From: an uncultured Eubacteriales bacterium
Lineage (GTDB): Bacteria; Bacillota; Clostridia; Oscillospirales; Acutalibacteraceae
DNA length: 64,000 nucleotides
Direction of reading: 5' to 3'
NCBI GenBank assembly: GCA_900317025.1
Contig: ONFG01000002.1
Coordinates: 1-64,000 of the forward strand
Position 1 is the stretch's first letter, and every line of letters begins with the position of its first letter. Below are positions 44,146-51,225 of the stretch, in pieces. The notes beneath the pieces are model-generated. The model made no database searches. It was not told where the DNA came from and saw only the letters and a program-made list of their open reading frames with translations. The translations under genes and the position numbers were made by a program.

Positions 44146-45336
44146 TCAATCCATTTCGTATGTCATGTAGCCTTCCATAGCGTCGGTCACAAGCTCCTCA
44201 TAGATGAAGATTGCGAGCTGCTTGCGTTCTGTATCCATATCCACGATGTCGAGCGTAGACATTCCGTAGTGCCAGCCGGCGTCGTAGTTGCCGTCGGAGG
44301 GAAGTCTGTATTCGATCATATCGTATGAGAGGTAGGTCATCGAATTCGCAACAAGCGTTGTGATCTCGTTCTTTTTGAGGTTGGTCGTTATCAGCGGGCC
44401 GATCTGATCGACTATGCTGATGATGTCGGTGAGCGACGCAGACTTCATGTCGTTTGCAAGCGTTTTGAGGAGCGTTCTCTGGCGCTGAGTTCTGTCAAAG
44501 TCGCTGCCGGAGAAGCCCATTTCCTCGTCACCTCGATCGCGGGCATACCAGAGAGCCTGACGTCCGTTGAGATGGACGATGCCGGGGTCAGCCTGAATCT
44601 CGTTTCTGGTCTCGACCTGGTTGTTCTGCCAGCACTGCCAGTTGATGTAGTCGATCTCTTCGGCGGTAAGCTCGAGGTCGATGCCGCCGAGAATGTCGAT
44701 GATCGAGCGGAAGCTCTTGAAGTCGACGATCGCGTAGCGGTCGATGTTAACGCCGAAATTCTGCTCTATAGTCGCGATAGCGAGCTTTGGTCCGCCGTAG
44801 GCGTAGGAGTGGTTCAGTTTACTGTAGCCGTAGTCCGGGATATAGACCCAGAGGTCGCGCATGAAAGAAGTCAGCTTCAGCTTCTTGTGGCGGTTGTCGA
44901 CCGAGAGCATTATCATCGTATCGCTTCGCTGGCTCGTGCCGTCGTTTTTGTCGGCGCCGAAAAGCATAACGTTGAGCACCATCGGGTCGTTGAGCAGTTT
45001 GCCGTCTTCCATCAGCATATTGACAGAGCCGTCGCCGAGGTTGATGTTGCTGTTTTTGTTTTCCTTGCGCGCGCCGGCTGCGTAGTTCTCGTCTTCGTCA
45101 AAGTCGCCGGTGTCGCTGTAGTTGAGGGAATCTATCGTCTTGTAATAGTAAATAAATCCCGAACCGGTCAGCGCCATGATGACAGCGAGTGTGATAAGGA
45201 TAGTGTTGCGGATGATGATCCGCTTTTTTTTCTTATTTTTACGGGGCGAAGGCCTTGACGCCGGCATAGGCTCGGTGTCGTAGCTGCCGAGGATATCGTA
45301 GCTTTCGGTGATTTCCTTCTTCCTTTTACCTGCCAT
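44146..45336 (-). CDS. LytR-CpsA-Psr family glycopolymer transferase
   Basis: The 396-aa protein has a cytoplasmic basic N-terminus, one TM at about 47-70 (NTILITLAVIMALTGSGFIY) and an extracytoplasmic LCP domain from about 125: LNVMLFGADKND, RSDTMIMLSVD, SFMRDLWVYIP and KLNHSYAYGG. The Arg and Asp residues in these motifs bind the polyprenyl pyrophosphate substrate. It attaches wall polymers such as teichoic acid or capsule to peptidoglycan. The start is ATG at 45336 with AAAGGAC 8 bp upstream; the extension to 45411 lacks support. Confidence 0.93.
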   Translation of the reverse strand: MAGKRKKEITESYDILGSYDTEPMPASRPSPRKNKKKKRIIIRNTILITLAVIMALTGSGFIYYYKTIDSLNYSDTGDFDEDENYAAGARKENKNSNINLGDGSVNMLMEDGKLLNDPMVLNVMLFGADKNDGTSQRSDTMIMLSVDNRHKKLKLTSFMRDLWVYIPDYGYSKLNHSYAYGGPKLAIATIEQNFGVNIDRYAIVDFKSFRSIIDILGGIDLELTAEEIDYINWQCWQNNQVETRNEIQADPGIVHLNGRQALWYARDRGDEEMGFSGSDFDRTQRQRTLLKTLANDMKSASLTDIISIVDQIGPLITTNLKKNEITTLVANSMTYLSYDMIEYRLPSDGNYDAGWHYGMSTLDIVDMDTERKQLAIFIYEELVTDAMEGYMTYEMD

Positions 45337-45608
45337 AAGCAAAAGTCCTTTCAAATTGCATGGACGTGCCGTACAGGTTCTGTCAGTCTGCGCAGCACAG
45401 TCCGTATTCATATATTATAATCGCAATTAAAAACTTTATAATTACTTAAAAGAATTATAATTGTCGAATTATTACATTTTGACATACGTCAATTTGTATA
45501 TTTCCACTGTGTCATTTTATAGCGTATGTACAGACCAAACCGAAATGCAACCGGAATATTAGAATTCAAATAATTCAAATAAAATTAATAATAATTCTTA
45601 TTTTTACC

Positions 45609-45637
45609 TTGCAATTTTAAAAAGTCGGTGGTATAAT
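45609..45637 (+). promoter_or_regulatory. Promoter of the 93-aa protein gene
   Basis: TTGCAA (45609-45614) and TATAAT (45632-45637) are spaced 17 bp. The remainder of the 347-bp gap (45337-45608) is AT-rich; it contains a small palindrome TTGAC-ATAC-GTCAA near 45478-45491. Confidence 0.75.
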
Positions 45638-45683
45638 ATAGATAAGGAAACTTAAACGTTAATTTATCAAGGAGGAGATCAAA

Positions 45684-45965
45684 ATGATCGTAAACGTCAA
45701 CGGCGGAACAATTTCCGAGGAAGAAAAAAATGCATACATGAACTACGTGATCGGCAAGCACTCCGACCAAAAGATCACCCGGCTTGACATCAACCTCGAC
45801 GGCGACTACGTCGATCTTAAATATTACTATGAGCCGAAGAATTTCGAGCGCATCAGAAGGATCACGGGCTACCTCGTAGGTACGCTCGACCACTGGAACA
45901 ACGGCAAGCGCGCCGAAGAGCGCGACAGAGTAAAGCATGACGTTTCCGTTATGGAGCAAATCTGA
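45684..45965 (+). CDS. Small protein with NrdD-tail-like motif
   Basis: The 93-aa soluble protein ends with a motif FERIRRITGYLVGTLDHWNN followed by GKRAEERDRVKH. The pattern RITGYL-x5-WN-x-GK-x-AE-x-x-DR is close to the C-terminal segment I know from anaerobic ribonucleotide reductase NrdD, but the Cys-rich zinc knuckle and the catalytic domain are absent. It has a strong AAGGAGG site, its own promoter and its own terminator, so it is a real single-gene unit. A regulatory or partner role for NrdD is possible but unproven. Confidence 0.7.
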   Translation: MIVNVNGGTISEEEKNAYMNYVIGKHSDQKITRLDINLDGDYVDLKYYYEPKNFERIRRITGYLVGTLDHWNNGKRAEERDRVKHDVSVMEQI

Positions 45966-45990
45966 TTTTTATCAATATCAACAAAAAGAA

Positions 45991-46013
45991 AACCGCCGTT
46001 TTGGCGGTTTTTT
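45991..46013 (+). terminator. Terminator of the 93-aa protein gene
   Basis: A stem AACCGCC/GGCGGTT is followed by TTTTC, right at the end of the converging PAP2 gene. Confidence 0.85.
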
Positions 46014-46014
46014 C

Positions 46015-46578
46015 TTACCTCATCCTGTACCGGGCGAGGTCGAATTTCTTTGAATATACAGAATAGACGAGCAAAGCACTCGATATCCCGATAAGGCAGC
46101 CGCAGATAACGTCGGTCGGGTAATGAACGCCGAGGTATAGCCTCGATATCCCGACAAGCGCAGCGTAGCAGAGAATGATCGCCGAGATCGGCTTGCTGAA
46201 AAATCGTATGTACGTTACCGCCGCCGCAAACGAAGCCGTCGTGTGACCCGAAGCGAACGACGCGTCGTGCGGCTTCTTTATAAGGGGGATCAGGTCGGCG
46301 TATAGGTCGTAGGGGCGGGTGCGCCCGACGAGATTCTTTATTATAACGTTGTTGCAAAGAAGCGCCAAAAGCAGCGAGGTCAGCGCCAACGCGCCGATCA
46401 TTCTCGTTTTTTTGAAGCACAGCATAACGCCGCTTAAAATCACCCACAGCGCTCCGAGGTTCACCGAGATCGACACGCCCTTCATCAGCGGAGTGAGCGC
46501 TTCAAAGCGAAGGTTCTCCTGAATAAACAGCAGCGCCGAATGGTCAAACGAATAGATCGCTTCGATTATACCTTCCAT
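46015..46578 (-). CDS. PAP2-family phosphatase
   Basis: The 187-aa membrane protein has about five TM helices and the three acid-phosphatase motifs: KNLVGRTRP (about 88-96), ASGHT (about 118-122) and SRLYLGVHYPTD (about 152-163). This family dephosphorylates undecaprenyl pyrophosphate or phosphatidic acid at the membrane. The start is the ATG at 46578 with AAAGGAG 7 bp upstream, rather than the longer frame to 46722. A small 53-aa gene lies directly upstream on the same strand, separated by a terminator. Confidence 0.9.
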   Translation of the reverse strand: MEGIIEAIYSFDHSALLFIQENLRFEALTPLMKGVSISVNLGALWVILSGVMLCFKKTRMIGALALTSLLLALLCNNVIIKNLVGRTRPYDLYADLIPLIKKPHDASFASGHTTASFAAAVTYIRFFSKPISAIILCYAALVGISRLYLGVHYPTDVICGCLIGISSALLVYSVYSKKFDLARYRMR

Positions 46579-46633
46579 AACAGCTCCTTTCTGCCGGCCG
46601 CAGTCCGCGCGATCTGCACAAAGCGCAGCCGTG

Positions 46634-46668
46634 AAAAAACAGCCTATCTCAAAAGAAGAGATAAGCTG
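46634..46668 (-). terminator. Terminator of the 53-aa protein gene
   Basis: On the minus strand, CAGCTTATCTC pairs with GAGATAGGCTG, followed by TTTTTT. Confidence 0.88.
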
Positions 46669-46690
46669 CCTTTGAAGTTCATCTGTGTGA

Positions 46691-46852
46691 TCACTGAATA
46701 GAGCAGTCGAGGTAGCGCTCAAGCTCCTCTTCGTCTCTCTTCTTCTTTTCGTTCACGAGCAGGAATGCCGTTACGGCAGCGGAAATTGCAGCAGCACAGG
46801 TCACGATCGCAATGATAATGCCGAGCGTACCGTTAGTTCTTTCGTTTTTCAT
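46691..46852 (-). CDS. 53-aa single-TM protein, unknown function
   Basis: The frame encodes 53 residues: MKNERTNGT, a TM helix LGIIIAIVTCAAAISAAVTA, then a charged tail KKKRDEEELERYLDC. It has GGAGGTG 8 bp before the ATG, its own consensus promoter (TTGACA-17-TATTAT) and its own terminator, which is convincing for a real gene. I do not recognise a family. Confidence 0.75.
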   Translation of the reverse strand: MKNERTNGTLGIIIAIVTCAAAISAAVTAFLLVNEKKKRDEEELERYLDCSIQ

Positions 46853-46901
46853 ATATCAAACACCTCCGTCAAGATAGACAAAATAAAATTCTGTTAAATA
46901 T

Positions 46902-46930
46902 ATAATAACCAAAAACGGCACGGATGTCAA
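46902..46930 (-). promoter_or_regulatory. Promoter of the 53-aa protein gene
   Basis: On the minus strand, TTGACA (46930-46925) and TATTAT (46907-46902) are spaced 17 bp. Confidence 0.8.
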
Positions 46931-47002
46931 CACTTTAGTGAAAACCTTTAAAAATTATTTAAAATCGTGTAACCTTTTTTACGGCGCTGCTTGGAAAAAC
47001 GC

Positions 47003-47734
47003 TTATTTGCCGTTTACGGCGCACTCGATGGCGCGAAGCGTAAAATTCGCCGTACCCTCGCCGCCGGCATTGTCGATATTCTCTGTGAACTCGCCGCCGC
47101 CCGCGTACATTTTCCCGAGCGAAAGAAGTATCTTGTCTGTACACTTGTAGAAATTGGCGGTGATGAAGCTTTGCAGCGTTTTCACCTGCGCTGTGACCTT
47201 GGGGTCGTCGGGCGGGAGGTCTTTAAGACTGCCGAAGCCTGTAAAAATATCCATGCACTGTGCGGCGAGATCTTCGTCGTCCTTCTTTGTGCGGCTCTTT
47301 GCCTTTTCCTCAAATTCCGTCCACAAAGGCGAGCCGCCCCATGTCTCCTTTGCCTGCTTTGTGTATTCGTCGATCTTTTTTGCGTCAAATGCTTTGAAAT
47401 CCATGTAATTTACTCCTCTCAGCTTTATCCCCTGAGCCAGGGTGATAAGATTTTCGATGTGTTCTTTTTTCATTGTGAGCAGCGTTATCTGCTGCTCGAG
47501 CGCTCGTTTGCGGTCGAAGCAGGGGCTGTCAAGTATGGCGGCTATGTCTTTGAGCGGGAATTCCAGCTCCCGGAACAGAAGCACCTGCTGCAGCCGTTCG
47601 AGCGACGCGTCGTCATACAACCGATAGCCGGATTCGGTTCGTGTTGCCGGAACGAGAAGCCCAAGCTTATCGTAATACCGGAGCGCCCTCACGCTAACCC
47701 CCGTAAGCTTGCTTACCTCTTTTACTGTCATCAT
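47003..47734 (-). CDS. MerR-family regulator with TipAS drug-sensing domain
   Basis: The 243-aa protein has an N-terminal MerR winged helix (TVKEVSKLTGVSVRALRYYDKLGLL, residues 3-27, and a GYRLYDD wing), a coiled linker to about 105, and a C-terminal TipAS-type domain (SPLWTEFEEKAKSRT, SFITANFYKCTDKILLSLGK, MYAGGGEFTENID). TipA proteins bind thiopeptide-like or other amphipathic compounds and autoactivate. The start at 47734 follows AGGAGGT by 8 bp. Its own promoter has a 19-bp spacer, which fits autoregulation. Confidence 0.93.
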   Translation of the reverse strand: MMTVKEVSKLTGVSVRALRYYDKLGLLVPATRTESGYRLYDDASLERLQQVLLFRELEFPLKDIAAILDSPCFDRKRALEQQITLLTMKKEHIENLITLAQGIKLRGVNYMDFKAFDAKKIDEYTKQAKETWGGSPLWTEFEEKAKSRTKKDDEDLAAQCMDIFTGFGSLKDLPPDDPKVTAQVKTLQSFITANFYKCTDKILLSLGKMYAGGGEFTENIDNAGGEGTANFTLRAIECAVNGK

Positions 47735-47766
47735 GTCTAAATACCTCCTTTTGCGTCTGCTCTATT

Positions 47767-47797
47767 AGTATAAACTATGACGCTGCGTAAGAGTCAA
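47767..47797 (-). promoter_or_regulatory. MerR-type promoter with 19-bp spacer
   Basis: On the minus strand, TTGACT (47797-47792) and TATACT (47772-47767) are 19 bp apart, the spacing that MerR proteins correct by DNA distortion. The spacer has a dyad centred on ACGC-A-GCGT with flanking ACT/AGT. Confidence 0.85.
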
Positions 47798-47944
47798 GGG
47801 TTTGGCGATAATTTTTTGCAGCAAATTGATCGGACGGATTTTGAAGTGCTATACGGGTACGACACGCCGACTCGCCTAAGTGTATAATTCAGTAAACAGC
47901 CTTTGGCGCGGAGATAAGCTAAGCGTTACGAAAAGGTAAAATCG

Positions 47945-48021
47945 AAACTGTCAGCGGCGACGCGCCGCCGGAACTGTCAGCGGCGACGCGCCGCCGGAAC
48001 TGTCGCGGGGACACGCCGCCG
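47945..48021. repeat. 26-bp tandem repeat, three units
   Basis: Units at 47945-47970, 47971-47996 and 47997-48021 read (A/G)AACTGTC followed by a GGCG/CGCC hairpin core. The third unit is diverged and one base shorter, and a partial fourth GAACTG follows. It lies between the merR promoter and the queD promoter. Confidence 0.85.
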
Positions 48022-48053
48022 GAACTGACTGCAGTCGCTTGCCCTGCCGCCTC

Positions 48054-48082
48054 TTGACAGAATGTGACTCAGGTGCTATAAT
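48054..48082 (+). promoter_or_regulatory. Queuosine operon promoter
   Basis: TTGACA (48054-48059) and TATAAT (48077-48082) with a 17-bp spacer, both consensus. Confidence 0.88.
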
Positions 48083-48112
48083 GTATAGTTGAAAGGCGCT
48101 GTGAAGCCTTTC

Positions 48113-48154
48113 CGACAGTTCGTTTGCACCATCCTGTCGTTAAACAAAACCAGG
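48113..48154 (+). ncRNA. preQ1-I riboswitch aptamer
   Basis: A P1 stem CGACAG/CTGTCG encloses a C-rich loop (GCACC), followed by the A-rich tail TTAAACAAAACCAGG. That tail nearly matches the known Thermoanaerobacter preQ1-I tail UUAACAAAACAAGG, which forms the pseudoknot. A terminator follows at 48173-48202, so preQ1 should stop transcription. The switch precedes five preQ1 synthesis genes. Confidence 0.85.
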
Positions 48155-48172
48155 GCTTCTGATTTTATGATC

Positions 48173-48202
48173 GAGCGGTGCGGCATTGTGCCGCCCTTTT
48201 TT
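48173..48202 (+). terminator. Riboswitch-controlled terminator
   Basis: A GCGGCA/TGCCGC stem with a 3-nt loop, extended by G-C pairs outside a mismatch, is followed by CCTTTTTT, 16 bp before queD. Confidence 0.82.
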
Positions 48203-48217
48203 ATTGGAGTGATATCA

Positions 48218-48640
48218 ATGTATCAGCTTGAGACTTCGGCGGCGTTTGACAGCGCCCATTTCCTTTCGGACTATAACGGTAAGTGTGCCAATATCCACGG
48301 CCACCGCTGGACGATAAAGGTGAGCGTCTGCGCCGACAGCCTTGCAGACAGCGGCGAAAAGCGCGGCATGGTTATCGACTTCGGCGACCTTAAAAAAGCC
48401 GTTCGCAGCCTTGCCGACAGTTACGACCACGCGCTTCTTTACGAGAAAGGCTCGCTCAGAGCGAAAACTCTCGAAGCGCTTTTCGAGGAGGGATTTAAGC
48501 TCATTGAGCTTGATTACCGCCCGACCGCCGAAAACTTTGCCTTTGCATTCTTCGGGCAGCTAAGGGCACAGGGGCTTCCGGTCAGACGCGTTACGGTCTA
48601 TGAAACGCCCGACAACTGCGCTTCTTATTTGGAGGAATGA
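48218..48640 (+). CDS. queD: 6-carboxytetrahydropterin synthase
   Basis: The 140-aa zinc enzyme turns 7,8-dihydroneopterin triphosphate into 6-carboxy-5,6,7,8-tetrahydropterin, the second step to preQ1. Zinc ligands are H14, H27 and H29 in the family pattern (HFLSDYNGKCANIHGH), and the catalytic Cys is C23. The start at 48218 has TTGGAGTG upstream; the frame extends back to 48089 across the riboswitch and terminator, which rules that start out. Confidence 0.95.
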   Translation: MYQLETSAAFDSAHFLSDYNGKCANIHGHRWTIKVSVCADSLADSGEKRGMVIDFGDLKKAVRSLADSYDHALLYEKGSLRAKTLEALFEEGFKLIELDYRPTAENFAFAFFGQLRAQGLPVRRVTVYETPDNCASYLEE

Positions 48641-48644
48641 TGTT

Positions 48645-49298
48645 ATGATATATCCCGTTGCGGAAAAATTTTTAAGCATCAACGGCGAGGGCGCGCGTGC
48701 CGGGGAGCTTGCCGTTTTCGTGCGGCTTCGCGGCTGCAACCTGCACTGCGGCTACTGCGACACTATGTGGGCAAACACGCAGTCTGCTGCCGCCGTTATG
48801 ATGACCGAGAACGAGATCTGCGACTTCGCCGATGGCACAGCGAACGTGACGATAACGGGCGGCGAGCCGATGCTTCACGACCTTGCGCCGCTTTGCAAGG
48901 CGCTTATAAAAAAGGGTCACAATGTCGAGATAGAAACTAACGGCAGCGTGTCTATCGAGGAGCTTGCTTCAAAGCCATATCGTCCGTCATTTACGCTCGA
49001 CTACAAGCTGCCCTCAAGCGGCATGGAGGCGAAGATGTGCCTCGATAACTATGCATATATAAATGAAAACGATACGGTAAAATTCGTCGCCGGCAGCAGG
49101 GATGACCTCGGTCGTGCTCTTGAAATTATCGAGCGTTATGCGCTTGTCGGAAAATGCAAAGTATATTTAAGCCCCGTTTTCGGCAGCATAACGGCGGCAG
49201 AGATCGTCGAATTTATGAAGGATCATTCTTTAAACGGCGTAAGAGTTCAGCTCCAGCTTCACAAATATATCTGGGAACCCGAAAAGAGAGGGGTATAA
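48645..49298 (+). CDS. queE: 7-carboxy-7-deazaguanine synthase (radical SAM)
   Basis: The 217-aa radical-SAM enzyme forms the 7-deazaguanine ring. The Fe-S cluster binds C31, C35 and C38 in RGCNLHCGYCD (CX3CX2C), and the SAM GGE motif is TITGGEP. ATG at 48645 follows GGAGG; the longer frame overlapping queD is not used. Its stop is 3 bp before folE. Confidence 0.95.
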   Translation: MIYPVAEKFLSINGEGARAGELAVFVRLRGCNLHCGYCDTMWANTQSAAAVMMTENEICDFADGTANVTITGGEPMLHDLAPLCKALIKKGHNVEIETNGSVSIEELASKPYRPSFTLDYKLPSSGMEAKMCLDNYAYINENDTVKFVAGSRDDLGRALEIIERYALVGKCKVYLSPVFGSITAAEIVEFMKDHSLNGVRVQLQLHKYIWEPEKRGV

Positions 49299-49300
49299 AT

Positions 49301-49858
49301 ATGGATAAGGAAAAGATCGAATACCACATCCGAGGTCTGCTTGAGGCTATCGGCGAAGATCCCGACCGTGAGGGGCTTCGTGAAACGCCCCGCCGTGTGG
49401 CTAATATGTATGAGGAAGTGTTCGAGGGGATCAGATACTCCAACCACGAGATCGCCGAGATGTTCGGCAAGACGTTTGACATGACCTACTCGTCGCAGCC
49501 GTACATCGTCGTTAAAGACATAACCGTGTTCAGCTATTGTGAGCACCACATGGCGCTGATGTACGACATGACGGTAAACGTCGCCTACGTTCCGAACGGA
49601 CGTGTGCTGGGGCTTTCAAAGATCGCCCGTATCTGCGACATGGCGGCAAAGCGGCTTCAGCTGCAGGAAAAGCTCGGCAGCGATATCGCCGAGATAATTG
49701 CCGAGGCAGCGGGAACGGAGAGCGTCGGCGTAAAGATCGTCGGCAGCCACTCCTGCATGACGGCGAGGGGCATACGCAACCCCTCCGCAAGGACTGAAAC
49801 GAAAACGCTGCTCGGAGAGTTTCGCACAAACGAGAAGCTCGGGCGGCTTCTTGACTGA
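49301..49858 (+). CDS. folE: GTP cyclohydrolase I
   Basis: The 185-aa enzyme converts GTP to dihydroneopterin triphosphate, feeding QueD and possibly folate. The zinc and active-site motifs are SYCEHHMALM and SHSCMTARG, with the Cys and His residues conserved. ATG at 49301 lies 3 bp after the queE stop with GAGAGGGG upstream. Confidence 0.96.
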   Translation: MDKEKIEYHIRGLLEAIGEDPDREGLRETPRRVANMYEEVFEGIRYSNHEIAEMFGKTFDMTYSSQPYIVVKDITVFSYCEHHMALMYDMTVNVAYVPNGRVLGLSKIARICDMAAKRLQLQEKLGSDIAEIIAEAAGTESVGVKIVGSHSCMTARGIRNPSARTETKTLLGEFRTNEKLGRLLD

Positions 49859-49873
49859 CGGGAGGGCAATAGG

Positions 49874-50581
49874 ATGAAAGCACTTGTACTTTTGAGCGGC
49901 GGCGTAGACTCGACTACATGCTTAGCGCTTGCCGTCGATAAATACGGCTCGGAGAACGTCGTGCCGCTCTCCGTTTACTACGGGCAGAAGCACACAAAGG
50001 AGCTTGAAAGGGCAAGACTCATAGCTCAGCACTACGGGCTTGCGCTCAGAGAGCTTGATATGAGAGCTATCTTCGCAGGCTCCGACTGTTCGCTTCTCGA
50101 AGGCTCCGAAAAGGAGATACCGAAAACGGGATACGCCGAGCAATTGAAGGAGACGGACGGCAAGCCCGTCTCGACCTACGTGCCGTTTCGCAATGGGCTT
50201 TTCCTGTCGGCGGCGGCAAGCGTGGCTCTTTCAAACGGCTGCTCGGTGATCTACTACGGCGCTCACAGCGACGACGCCGCAGGCAGTGCCTACCCCGACT
50301 GCTCGGAGGAGTTCAACGAGGCGATGAGCCGTGCGATAAACCTCGGCAGCGGCGGTCAGCTTTCGGTGGAAGCGCCGTTTGTCAGCCTTACGAAGGCTGA
50401 CGTCGTAAAGCTTGGGCTTTCGCTCGGCGCACCCTACGAGCTTACGTGGAGCTGCTACGAGGGCGGCGACAAGCCGTGCGGCAAATGCGGAACGTGCCGC
50501 GACCGTGCACGTGCGTTCGAGCTGAACGGGGTCGAGGATCCCGCTACAGAATATTGGAGGAGCAGGACAAATGAGAAATGA
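49874..50581 (+). CDS. queC: 7-cyano-7-deazaguanine synthase
   Basis: The 235-aa ATP-dependent enzyme makes preQ0 from the QueE product and ammonia. The PP-loop is LSGGVDSTT (about 7-15), and the C-terminal zinc site has [15 protein letters not shown]. The start has GGGAGGGC upstream. Its last 11 bp overlap queF. Confidence 0.97.
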   Translation: MKALVLLSGGVDSTTCLALAVDKYGSENVVPLSVYYGQKHTKELERARLIAQHYGLALRELDMRAIFAGSDCSLLEGSEKEIPKTGYAEQLKETDGKPVSTYVPFRNGLFLSAAASVALSNGCSVIYYGAHSDDAAGSAYPDCSEEFNEAMSRAINLGSGGQLSVEAPFVSLTKADVVKLGLSLGAPYELTWSCYEGGDKPCGKCGTCRDRARAFELNGVEDPATEYWRSRTNEK

Positions 50582-51059
50582 AAATGAGCTGGGCAGCGTC
50601 AGATCACTCGGTCACAAAACCACCTACGGCTTCGATTATGATCCCGGGCTGCTGGAGTCTTTCCCGAACAAGCACCCCGACAACGATTACTTCGTAAAAT
50701 TCAACTGCCCGGAGTTTACGAGTCTTTGCCCGATCACCGGTCAGCCCGACTTCGCAACGGTATACATAAGCTACGTTCCGGGTGATCGCATGGTCGAGAG
50801 CAAGTCGCTCAAGCTCTACCTTTTCAGCTTCCGCAATCACGGCGACTTCCACGAGGACTGCATTAATATCATCATGAAGGATCTCATAGAGCTCATGCAG
50901 CCGAAGTACATCGAGGTGTGGGGAAAGTTCCTGCCGAGAGGCGGGCTTTCGATCGACCCGTACTGCAACTACGGAATGCCCGGCACAAAGTGGGAGCAGG
51001 TGGCATTCGACCGCCTTTCACATCACGATATGTATCCCGAGAGGGTAGACAACAGGTAA
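50571..51059 (+). CDS. queF: NADPH-dependent preQ0 reductase
   Basis: The 162-aa single-domain (YkvM-type) enzyme reduces the nitrile of preQ0 to preQ1. The catalytic Cys is C53 in [11 protein letters not shown], the proton-donor Asp is D60, and the substrate-binding motif is [20 protein letters not shown]. It ends the operon and makes the riboswitch ligand itself. Confidence 0.97.
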   Translation: MRNENELGSVRSLGHKTTYGFDYDPGLLESFPNKHPDNDYFVKFNCPEFTSLCPITGQPDFATVYISYVPGDRMVESKSLKLYLFSFRNHGDFHEDCINIIMKDLIELMQPKYIEVWGKFLPRGGLSIDPYCNYGMPGTKWEQVAFDRLSHHDMYPERVDNR

Positions 51060-51065
51060 CAGATC

Positions 51066-51097
51066 AGCCGGGAGCAGAGCGCTTCCGGCTTCGTTTC
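51066..51097 (+). terminator. Terminator of the queuosine operon
   Basis: AGCCGGGAGC pairs with GCTTCCGGCT, followed by TCGTTTCT. Confidence 0.75.
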
Positions 51098-51129
51098 TAT
51101 AAAAACTTGATATTATTTCTCGTAAACCT

Positions 51130-51158
51130 TTGACAATTGCCCAATTATAGTGTAAAAT
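51130..51158 (+). promoter_or_regulatory. thrC promoter
   Basis: TTGACA (51130-51135) and TAAAAT (51153-51158) have a 17-bp spacer. Confidence 0.82.
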
Positions 51159-51225
51159 ACATTATGTGTATCGGCGCATACTCGGACTTTTGCGCGATAA
51201 ATAGGTTATGAAGGGATTGTCAGAC

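Noticed and set aside
47945..48021. Possible CRISPR array
   Set aside because: Units are contiguous 26-mers with no spacers.
48089..48217. N-terminal extension of queD
   Set aside because: The extension runs through the preQ1 aptamer and its terminator; the ATG at 48218 has its own ribosome binding site.
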